From Aplidium turbinatum (Eukaryota; Chordata; Ascidiacea; Aplousobranchia; Polyclinidae): DNA of 64,000 bases. The position numbers and the translations under genes were made by a program. The DNA is taken from assembly GCA_918807975.1 (NCBI GenBank), contig OU964921.1, forward strand, positions 40,512,498-40,576,497, in the 5' to 3' direction. Under the pieces are notes generated by a model. It did no database searches. It saw only the letters and a program-made list of their open reading frames with translations, and was not told the origin of the DNA. Positions 55,055 to 64,000 of this stretch are shown one piece after another. Each line of letters opens with the position of its first letter. Within the stretch, counting starts at the first letter, position 1.

Positions 55055-58000
55055 TCAGAAGACTGCGCCTGGATGTAACAACGTGATCTGTGGCGGCCTC
55101 AAACGCAAGTACCTATAAAACAATATGCAACATATGTAAAGAAAATATACTGTACAGTGCAAATTAGATCGTGTTTACAGCACCGTGAAAAAACAGACTC
55201 TAATTGCTAGATATCTCATGGATATGTGTATGCAACACCCGGTTATTTTACAATAACAAGCATTTTTTTAATACATCCTAACATTCCTCAGTATGTTTTA
55301 ATTTTGTAATTCGTAGCCTATACGATGGGGTGGGGAATGGGTATACCGTTATGTTCTATTAACCTCTAACATTAATGCACATTCGTTAATCGTGTTAATG
55401 TAGTTTGCCTTCTCTAACCAGTGCAAATTATTATTATCGTTTGATAGATCTTCGAAGTCAAGTCTTAAAATGTGTGCATATTTCTTGAAGTTCTGCTCCA
55501 GTAATACACTAATCGCTGGTTTAGTAAATAAAAATGCTTTTATTGCCCTTATTGAGAGAATAGTAACGATTTGTCAGTGACGGAGAGAACAAATGAACAT
55601 ACCCGCAGTACTTTTTTTTAGCAAGACGTTTAAGCCGGCCCCCATCGCGGTCTTCCCACGTCTTAAACCAGTCGCCCAGTTTGTGGTCGATTTCTTGTAG
55701 AGTGCATGATTTCGTATTGCTCTGGACAACATCTATAAGTAAAGCAGTTTTGTAAACAAATAATGTTACATCGATTTTTATTTTGACACAATCATCTACA
55801 GCAGTGGCCAGCGGCTCTTAACCTGTGGTAATTACTCAATCTGGGGAAGTTTGAGGTCTTCCAGAGGGCAATGAGCAGGACAGTGCAAATTATTACCAAT
55901 TTTTAATCAAACTTAAATCATTGTTGGGTTTGGCTATTCCATTCAATTGATTGCCAAAGACTAATAAAATTGGTACGAATGGAATTAATTTTATGCTGCT
56001 GTTTGGAAGTCTTCACGAGAAGATGCAGAACAGCGTATTCTTGTCGAAGGTTGCTTATTTGTGCGACTTTTTCTCTGACATAAACGCCTTGAACTGCTTG
56101 CAGGGCAAATGGACAAGGTTGTGGGATTTAATAGACAAATAATAGATTTAAGATGCCCACCATGCTTAAGTGGGGTAACGGGTCAGAAAAGGTTAAGAAC
56201 GTTGCTCTACAGTCTGTTTCACGTGCGTGGCAAGAACATCAGGAGAGCTGTAATGAAAATAAAAGCGAGGACATCACCATAAGCATAGCCGCTGAACCCG
56301 GGAAGGTCGGCCTTCCGGAGCTTTTCGCAGAGAAGGCCACCCTTCCCTGCGAAATCGGCCAGATCAATTTTCTAATCTCATCTTTTTTATTGCACACGAG
56401 TAAACAGCAGGTGTTTTTCAACTGGATCTAAACTGAGGCATTAATCAGGGATAGTAAACAGCAATTAACAAAAAAGATTACGAAAAAGTTAAACTTCAGA
56501 TGCTGTAAAACTTATATCCAAGGTTGTTATTTCATTGAAAATTAATCATGAACAGTAAGTATTCTTTCTGGAGACGATATCATACCAACAAAAGGTGAAT
56601 ACAAAACTTAAACAAACTACTTACCTTAACCATGTTCTTTAAGTTTTGCATGGAATCAAAAGAAAACTTTTTCTCTCCACTTAATTTATTTTTCCCCTTC
56701 CCGGTCCGCGAGACGTAACTTGCGACTTCGTTTAACAGCACCTGAGGCATCAATCGATTAACCGTGTCGTATAGGCTTCTTCCTCCTATACGACACAGTT
56801 GTTTGAACTGCAATAGAACAGATGGATGTTGAAATGCATAAGTCGAGATTGTTAAAACAGCCCCATCAAACAGTCGCGGTGCGTACCAGGCTACCAGCGT
56901 ACAATAGCATGAATTTTTTTGTGTATTGGTGTGTACCATGTGATTATGTGCGATGAATTGTGCAATTAGCCTGTTGAGGCAGACATTAAATGGTTTAGAA
57001 TTTATTCATTCAAGTTTAAACTCATTTTAGGCTAAATAGAAAAACTAACTCCCCACCTATACAACTCATGTATTACCAAAAATGTGGGTGACTTTAGATA
57101 GGTAATGCGCAGTAAGAACTAAGAACATATCGTGTTCACTAACCACAATCTGATAGGTCTCCTCATTCTCCAGCATGCTGTTTACGGTTTTTAATTCCGC
57201 TATGGTTGTAGCAGGAAGAGGAACATCCTCATTTGACGTTGCTATGTCAGAATTGTTTGAAGATAAGATAAGATAAAGCTTGCTTTCCAATAAAAAGCAC
57301 TGTTCTTACTTTTGCAACACAACCGCTGTGAGGACAATCATGGGTTCCACTCCGATACCAAGTTTGGTCAGTTACTCGGGAGATGACAATAGGAAGGGAG
57401 ACTAGATCCGGGTGAGAATCTTTTTCAAGGTGCCACACATGACGATTAGGATATATATTTAAAATGGACAAAAACACTTTAAAGTTTTCAGAAAAGAGGA
57501 CAGAAAAACTAGCGACAATCAACAAACAAGGAAGAAATTTTTACAGAAGCAGATAATTCTTTATATCCGATTTATCCGGGTCAGCCGTTTTCTTCAGGAC
57601 TGCAGACTGTGGGGGGAAAAGCACTTTGTTTTTTAGGAGGGCAATGAAACAATGCAACAACGTAATCTGTACTAAGTGTACTAATCTGATTATGGTCTAA
57701 CTTGTGTCGTATCGTAAAACCCTATAGGAAGTATTACAACAGTTAATCGCTGTTTCATGTTAACAATTATGTCAAACATTAGATGGACAGGATGCAACCT
57801 AGTTCGTACCCTGAACAGTTCGGACCCTCAGTTCGTACCCTGAAAAGATCGAGAGAAAAAATTAAAAAAAGCGGAAGTCGCTGATCGCAGTTTCCGCTAA
57901 CCCTAACTCCAACCATAGACTAATCTATGCTCTAACCCTAACCCACACTGATCGCAGTTTCCGCAAACATTTATCCGTAGTTTCCGCTAACCGCAGTTTG

Positions 58001-60207
58001 CGCTAACCTTTACCCTAACTCTAACCATAAAGTAATCTATGCTTTAACTGTGGCCTAACCCTCGCTGATCGAAGTTTCCGCCAAACATTTTTCCGCAGTT
58101 TCCGCTAACCTTTACCCTAACTATAGAGCAATCTATGCTCTAACCCAGTGGTCTCCAACCTTTTTAAGAAGCGACCCCAATTTAAGCGAAAACGAAATCA
58201 GCATTTACATGAGACCCCATTTTGTTTTCCAATACAGAGAAAAATATTTTAAGTAATGCTGAAACTAAATAGGCCTAATACGAGTAAGTATGCACAATTA
58301 CAGAGAAATGTGGCTACACAAAAGTATTCCAAATGATTGTTTTTAAGAAGTTTCACATAACACATGAACGTGATTTCACGAACACAAAATTATCAATTTG
58401 TTTCAACATTTAATTTGCACTGTGCGATGGTTTCAATTTGGTCAAAAACGTCATTGGATATATCTTCAATCCTACGTTATACTGATAGTGAAATTGAATT
58501 CAAGAGATTGCAATTTACGTTCAAAAAACTCAGATGGTTTATCCATGCAAGCAACCTGGATGATTTTTTTTTTTCAAAATGACGTTTAAGTTTATTTTTC
58601 TTCGTCGATTCTTCTGCGAGAACTTTATGACACTTTGGTTTGCGATTTGAATCAGTAAAACCAAGTTTTAAAAAAGCCTCGGCTCGTCATATGATCTTTT
58701 TCTGGTATTTTATGCTGCCATTTTTATATAATATTTAGCTTTTCTTACTAGCTACAAATTAACATTACCGTACTAACTGCAAAGAAAACCGAAAACAGCC
58801 GATGAAATGTCTGCACACTACACCTGCATAAATAACTATTCGTTCGTTCTAGAGTCACCATGAATACAAAAAGTTAATCTAAACTAGCATCGTAGTCTTT
58901 TTTTTTCGGTAATAAATTGAATATGGTGAGTTTTGGCGACCCCAGAAAAAGTTAAGGCGACCCCACATGGGGTCGCGACCCACAGGTTGGAGACCACTGC
59001 TCTAACCCTCGCTGATCGCAGTTTCCGCAAACATTTTTTTGCAGTTTTTGCTAATTGCAGTTTCGGCTTACCCTAACCCTAATTCTAACCATCGAGTAAT
59101 CTATGCTCTCTAACTCTCGCTGATCGCAGTTTCTGCAAATATTTTTTCCGCAGTTTCCGCTAACCGCGTTTTCCGTTAACCCTAACCCTCGAGTTTGTGG
59201 AAACTCCAATCAGCGACTTCGGCTTTGTGCTATTAAACTGCGATCAGCGACTTCGGCTTTTTTTAATTTTTTCTCTCGATCTTTTCAGGGTACGAACTGA
59301 GGGTCCGAAGTGTTCAGGGTACGAACTAGGTTGCACCCGATAGACATACCGGTACCTGTGTTTTCTCTTTTCGTGCAAAACACCTTTGGATGAAGATTGT
59401 GATTCATTGTCATCTGTTGATGACAATTCAACATCACTTCGTAATGTGTATTCTTTACACCATCTTTGAGCCCTTCGCAAGTCATCTAATATGTATTATA
59501 TATATCAAAATATATGTTAAAGCTTTCATAGATAAAACTAAGTCTCATTATAAGTACTAAGTTCAGGTGTCGTGAGTGGTCAGTAAAGCCCATCGCCGCA
59601 TGCTTTGTATCCGAGCCGCACAGCTACTCGAGTAAGATTACTGCAGCAGTAGCGAGTCACTGGCAGCACGATGTGTGAAACTTACCCTTACTTCATTCTA
59701 ACACAACACAGCTAGCAAGAATGAAGTACCAATTTATCATATTGATGTGACTCAGTCCGAACTTGAACCCGATACCTACAAACAGAGGGTGCACATGCTA
59801 ACCACTAGGCCAGACAATCGGTATAAAAATGCAGATAATTCAACTGAACAGCAGTGGACACTGGAGAATGTGCAAAATAATGGTAAATCAAACATTTTAA
59901 CACAATTTGCTATTTTATAGAAAGCATCAGAACATAGAGTTCGAAAATTAAACTTCAGTCATATAACATATTGTACTGGTAATATATTGAGATGTAGCCC
60001 ACCTGTTTCATAAAGAATAGTTACACTGTATTCTGCTCAATCACTTTTAAGGGTGGCCATTGATTCCAACAAACCTTTGTAGCGCAATTTCGATGCACAA
60101 GGTGGCCATTTTGACAAATGTTTTTTACGGTTTGACCAAAGTGAACATATTACTTCCACAGGCATGTTCCGCTCTTTACAAAATTGCACAACTTGGTACC
60201 GGTACAT
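55055..60207 (-). CDS. DUF4806-domain protein, six exons
   Basis: Exons on the minus strand: 60207-60075, 59485-59356, 57282-57144, 56807-56621, 55732-55603, 55112-55055; total 777 bp, 258 residues, no internal stop, all introns GT-AG and phases in agreement. Exon 1 begins MYRYQVVQF...VEVICSLW...KWPP, the usual start of DUF4806 proteins. Exon 3 has DVPLPATTIAELKTVNSML; exon 4 FKQLCRIGGRSLYDTVNRLM, EVASYVSRTGKGKN; exon 5 VVQSNTKSCTLQEIDHKLGD, WEDRDGGRLKRLAKK; exon 6 ends in HPGAVF. The exon 4 donor is the second GT (GGTAA|GTAG). Function is unknown in the family. The gene lies wholly between the TIRs. The exon 3 acceptor is the least certain. Confidence 0.72.
55951..56142 (+). pseudogene. hAT/ZBED-type transposase fragment
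   Basis: A 63-codon stretch in intron 4 of the DUF4806 gene: LFGSLHEKMQNSVFLSKVAY, LCDFFSDINALNCLQGK. It matches the form LAYLADIFSxLNxLNLxLQGK of ZBED5/SCAND3-like hAT proteins. Short and isolated. Confidence 0.45.
57790..59338. mobile_element. hAT-type element, GGATGCAACCTA ends, copy 2, with telomere-like repeats
   Basis: Ends GGATGCAACCTAGTTCGTACC and its inverted form, with flanks gatggaca (57782-57789) and gatagaca (59339-59346), 8 bp with one change. Interior carries CCCTAACCCTAAC-type stretches and many copies of CTGATCGCAGTTTCCGC. It sits in intron 2 of the DUF4806 gene, 17 bp from the exon 2 donor. Another hAT (58146-58999) is nested in it. Confidence 0.82.
58146..58999. mobile_element. 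hAT element, CAGTGGTCTCCAACC ends
   Basis: Inverted CAGTGGTCTCCAACC / GGTTGGAGACCACTG and an exact 8-bp duplication ctctaacc (58138-58145, 59000-59007). It is 854 bp. Internal ATG frames on both strands are short, with no recognisable transposase. Confidence 0.9.
59590..59822 (-). mobile_element. tRNA-derived SINE, family 2
   Basis: On the minus strand TGGCCTAGTGGTTAGCATG (box A) and GGTTCAAGTTC (box B), about 37 bases apart, head a 230-bp element. Different from the SINE at 25.7 kb. It lies in intron 1 of the DUF4806 gene. The 3' end is approximate. Confidence 0.65.
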
Positions 60208-61500
60208 TGCATTAGTAATTATATAACTAATACCTACAGAAAGTTCTGATATAAACTGAAACACAATATGATGTAAAGAAGTGGTTGTCAAAAGCCGGTC
60301 CGCAGAAGATCTTACTTTCTGCAAAGCTTATTTTAATATGGAGTCATTAGCATATTGTCAAATTGTGATCGTACTGTGAAACATGCACAGCTGTAAAACT
60401 GACATGTCTCTATGTAAAATTGCTTGATAATATAGGTGAACTTTTTGATGACCTAATTCTGTGCTGTTAATGATATTTTTGTGACAAATTGTGCGTAGTT
60501 TTCAAAAAATTTTGCAACACAGAAATACATAACCAAGTGGGGAATTTTGTCCTTGATTTTGAAAAATTTCAAAGTCGTTGGTGACGAAAATCTAGAATTA
60601 GATAAATTTGAAGTTCCAGGATAGTCAAAGCCTGCAATAGAAATTTGCCAGAACCGGAGTTTGAGAAAGCAAAGATCTAAGTCATATAGCCAATTTTTAT
60701 TTGAGGAAAAAACTTGATGTTGTCCAGTGTAATAATTGTATGCACTGGCAAGTAAACACAATGCAAACACACGCCATGTAGCTGACAACTGTTGAACTTC
60801 AAATATCACTACTTTTTGTTAAAATATATGCTCTTAAGATCTAAATCAAATATATGCACTTTTTGTAGTATTAATAGTTTACCCTGAAGAATATATCTGA
60901 GTCAACTGAACAAACCTTACCTGAGTTTCATGATGTGCGCTACTTGCGTTTTCCTGCACTAAGCTGCCAGCTATGAAGCTAATGCAATGTGCAAAACTGC
61001 AAATGTCAGCCAATACAAATGTCGTCACGCCGTCAGCTTTGAAGCTAATTAATGCAAATGTCCTCCATTGGGGTTTTCGCGCGTTTTTTACTATCGCACG
61101 TCACAGACAAAGTAGCTTCTGATTGGCTCGAGACACTAACAATGGCGGACATTTTTTTTAATTTTCTCAATCGAGATGCGACAAGCGCAATCTACTGAAT
61201 CTAGTTGTTATAAGATGTCTATGGTTAAAGTGCTTACCTACGAACACATGGTAAAGGGAACTGTGGTACAATTATTCAGCTCAGTGTTGTCATATTTTGT
61301 TTCAAAAATAAAATGAAAAAAACGAAAATAAAAATGAACCGAGCACGCAAAAATTGCGAGATGAAACTACAGCCTTGATTTGCGAATTAGTGTTTTTGTT
61401 CAGAATTAGTGATCCTCATAGTGATGCATGATTTAGAAAAATATTTAAATTTTTTTTTTTCCTTAAAACAATAATGTAAAAAAATTGAGATATTACCGTA
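60208..61500. other. Upstream region of the DUF4806 gene
   Basis: AT-rich, with several open but featureless minus-strand frames (for example 60809-60453). It would contain the promoter; no core element is clear. Confidence 0.4.
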
Positions 61501-61764
61501 GTACATCCGCAAATAATGACGTTGGCCCAACGTTTTGTACAACTGCACACCAACATTAGCAAGACCGACTTTCTAATTCTAAGTTTTTTTGCATTTTCAT
61601 TGTCCCATTACAATTGTAAAAGGAATACAATAAAGCAAACTTAAATAATTCTTCGTAGGTATTATCAATTAAAATATTTCCAAAGTTGGCAAAACTACAC
61701 TACCCTCAGCCAACCCGAACAACCGTCAGCCAACGTTGGGCCAAAGAAAAATGTTTACTGGGTA

Positions 61765-62430
61765 CTGTTCATTTTTTTTTGTCGTTCGGCATTGTTGGGC
61801 TGTGTACCCCTTCTTTTTGCATATATCGCATTGGGCGCAATCTGCTGCCCAATGACCTCGCTTTTTGCATATTCGACACAAGGGGAGATGCTCTTCTCCT
61901 GGCTTTGTTATATATATCCATATACCATGAACTTTTATTTTGTCTGGGATATTTTCCAGGTTTATATCCCTTAGATGGATATGGACATATTCGTTTTTTA
62001 TGCTTGGGAATTTTTTAAATCGGCCAAGGAAGATTTTTTTAGGTTTTCCCCATTTACAGTTGGTTACAATGTCTCTTGATAATTCTACCGGCCACTTTAC
62101 TGGAACTGGTTAGAGTGTGACAATGTCACAGGGTGGTTTTGGCTTCCAAGCTGTGATTGTTATTGTAGTTCCTTGGAATTGGTAAGCAGTGGGAGTTTGG
62201 TGGTCTTTAGCTAGTTGATCCAGGTTTTCTTTTTCTGCTTCAGTGTGTGTGATTACAAATTGGTGTTCTATTAAGTTTAACGCGCGCACTCCTTCAAGTC
62301 CTTTCGCATATTTGCTGAGAAAGCCATCTCCCATGAAAAAACTTATGAAATTGTCAACGCTCAGCCAACATTGGCATTCAGCTTTCACTATAAGTCTTCT
62401 TTGAAAGTTGTAGGGCTCGCTTGGTATCAT
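61765..62430 (-). pseudogene. LINE ORF1, N-terminal piece
   Basis: From ATG 62430: MIPSEPYNFQRRLIVKAECQ, then an RNA-binding-like region, one in-frame stop near 62110, then VKWPVELSRDIVTNCKWGKP, VHIHLRDINLENIPDKIKVH and two knuckles, CRICKKRGHWAADC (CX2CX4HX4C) and CDICKKKGYTAQQC (His changed to Tyr). The frame then meets the CCCAG-TIR element and resumes at 54204. The product would bind LINE RNA. The clade is probably L1/Tx1-like, from the ORF1 and endonuclease style. Confidence 0.72.
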
Positions 62431-63790
62431 AGTTGCGAGCTACTATAGCCTAACTGTTTTAATTCTCAGATCACAATTGTATGTACGAGTATTTGTTAAA
62501 TTTTCAAAGCAAAAGTTAAACAGTTTGTTGTATTTTAGACTAGCACTTGCAGGTTTTACCACGTTTCAGTTCAGTTCAGTTTCAGTTCAGTTGTTTTTAT
62601 TTCTGACCATCATATCAAAACAATACACGTCAACATAGCAAAGGTCGAGAAAAAGGTAGAAGCGACAAAACGCGAACGTTAAAAACGTGCTTGTGACCGA
62701 AGTAAGTTATTGAGTTGAAAACAAAAATTTGGCACGGTCGCAAAACGTTTGCAGTTTGCAGTTTTCGTTTGCAGCACGTTTGCAGTGAGAACGTTGCTGG
62801 CGCTTAATTAGTTACAAAAAACTGCCAACCTTTTCGGAAGAAACCGCTTAAAGTGTTTCTTTCCTTTTTACATCAACAGATTAAAAGTTTTTGCTTTTTG
62901 AAGAAATCAGCCGATAGCCTCAGGGAAAAGAAGCCAGCTGATTGCCTCAAAAGAAAAAGAGCAAACTATAAGTAACCACTCTAGATCAGTGGAGTCTAAG
63001 GCAGAGTCCACTGATCCAGTTGACGTAGGCTACTCTCTTCACTTCTGTATATTTACTATCCTAGGCTAAAGTTGACAAAACACAAAAGATCATATATATA
63101 TCTGCTTTTGCTATACTAAATTTACTGTGAAATATTCGTACAACGTACTTCTTTTATTTATTAATGACCGGATACCAGATTTTAGGCTCTAGCGTGCCAG
63201 CATTATATTGTGGTCGAAACGAAATTAGAATTGACAGTGAGCTATGGATTTTAGAATAAATAATAATAATTTAGCTTAATCTATTTGGATTGATGAGTTT
63301 ATTACGGTATGTGTATCTAATTAATGTGTTGTTCTATTTGAATAAGGTCTCATAAGGTAGAAATGTTTTTATCGACGAACTAGTCTGTAGTTAACTATCT
63401 GGAATAGACTTATTTTGATGTAAATAGTCTCGCCCTGGATATTGAAAATACATATGAAAATATGCTGAATCAGACTGGACTTTACTCATTCGATTGAAAA
63501 CCTCCTTAGGAGTGAGAGCCTTAACAAAAGATAGAATCAATAATTAACATTTACTTTAAACACGAGTTTCTCCCATGAGGCTTGTTTTTTTTTTTGTTTT
63601 TTTTCATTCAAAAGTAAAAACAGTTGTACAGTATTACCAAATGTAAATACATTGAGCATGTGATTTCTAATCTTGAAGGCTCAATTAGGTAAGTAAACAA
63701 TACAAAAGAAACAATTGGTGAATGACATCGTATTATTGATACCAATCTGTTGCACAGTATAAGTTATACCTGAATTAAGAGATCAAAAGC
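62431..63790. other. Unassigned stretch with a (TTCAG)n-like tail
   Basis: The 5' side of the LINE is expected to start here, but no boundary is visible. 62565-62600 is a short TTCAGTTCAG repeat, which on the minus strand looks like a LINE/SINE tail (AATAAAAACAACTGAACTG). The remainder is AT-rich with no gene seen. Confidence 0.4.
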
Positions 63791-64000
63791 ATGCGATTGA
63801 TTTGGAAATTCATTGTGGCTATGATATCACTTTTATGTTTGGGGCTAGTGTTTTATCTCCACAATAACGGTCATCTAACAAGTACGTTCATTAGGGTGTA
63901 CCAAAAAAACCTTACTTTCACTGATCTTGCTGTTGGCTGGCAAAAAGTTGTGTTTGTGGTCAAAACTAATGCTAATATAAAAAATTTTAAATTTTATTGA
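63791..64000 (+). CDS. Possible first exon of a type II membrane protein
   Basis: A 69-codon ORF from ATG 63791, MRLIWKFIVAMISLLCLGLV: two basic residues and then about 18 hydrophobic residues, a signal anchor of the kind used by Golgi enzymes. It ends near KVVFVVKTNANIKNF, which faintly recalls the start of fringe-like glycosyltransferase domains (VF.AVKT). It stops at the very end of the window. It could equally be chance; there is no clear donor. Confidence 0.3.
   Translation: MRLIWKFIVAMISLLCLGLVFYLHNNGHLTSTFIRVYQKNLTFTDLAVGWQKVVFVVKTNANIKNFKFY

Larger units (their letters stand above)
54205..61762 (-). mobile_element. CCCAG-TIR element carrying an intact-looking DUF4806 gene
   Basis: Ends CCCAGCAAACATT and AATGTTTACTGGG with TA on both sides (54203-54204, 61763-61764). 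Both ends are rich in GGCCCAACGTTGG words, arranged on the left as a 113-bp tandem array. It interrupts LINE ORF1. Between the ends lies a six-exon minus-strand gene (55055-60207), hAT elements and a SINE. I recognise no transposase; the end type and 2-bp duplication recall ISL2EU/IS630-like groups, which is only a guess. Confidence 0.75.

Noticed and set aside
62565-62600. TTCAG repeat as telomere sequence
   Set aside because: Only a few irregular units; looks more like a non-LTR element tail.

Overview
This is an animal (metazoan) window, most likely from an invertebrate. It is AT-rich and carries BEL/Pao elements, spliced genes with GT-AG introns, tRNA-derived SINEs, hAT, piggyBac, Harbinger-like and TTAA elements, and LINEs of several clades. 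No rRNA, tRNA gene, CRISPR array or bacterial feature was seen. Nearly every base up to about 62.4 kb lies in a transposable element, and the elements sit inside one another. Target-site duplications (TSDs) and reading-frame continuity let much of the nesting order be read directly.

The oldest layer is a minus-strand LINE (L1/Tx1-like: ORF1 with CCHC knuckles, ORF2 with an APE-type endonuclease). Its pieces are at 61765-62430, 53908-54204, 49696-50422 and 1-136. Three insertions split it. (1) A minus-strand BEL/Pao element has its two 360-bp LTRs at 137-496 and 49336-49695, flanked by the same 5-bp duplication (agtat), so 49.6 kb of this window is its stretched interior. (2) A short LTR element without coding capacity lies at 50423-53907 (TSD ttgat). 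(3) A 7.6-kb TIR element lies at 54205-61762 (TSD TA). The third carries a six-exon gene for a DUF4806-type protein that reads open over 777 bp.

Inside the Pao interior, from left to right: a very young second Pao element (640-6465, identical LTRs); a LINE tail; Pao coding remnants (7138-8825); an R2-like LINE with a restriction-like endonuclease (about 9042-19906), split at its YADD motif by a 2.6-kb TIR element and carrying a hAT in its 5' region; several hAT elements with exact 8-bp TSDs; a 6.4-kb element with about 450-bp TIRs and an unusual transposase remnant (21487-27933), whose right TIR is split by a TTAA element with THAP and P2X7-tail-like remnants (23938-27654); a CACTGCG-TIR element with a transposase split by a rearranged LINE (28128-31710); and a 5'-truncated second copy of the R2-like LINE, itself split by a 12.4-kb CCCAG-TIR element (33169-45562). 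That last element carries a broken DUF4806 gene, into which a hAT (35907-43708) jumped, into which a piggyBac (36819-43265) jumped.

The last 1.6 kb (62431-64000) is mostly unassigned. One ORF there (63791-64000) begins with a signal anchor and may be the first exon of a host membrane or Golgi enzyme. The most interesting system is the pair of CCCAG-TIR elements that both carry a DUF4806-domain gene with the same intron position.
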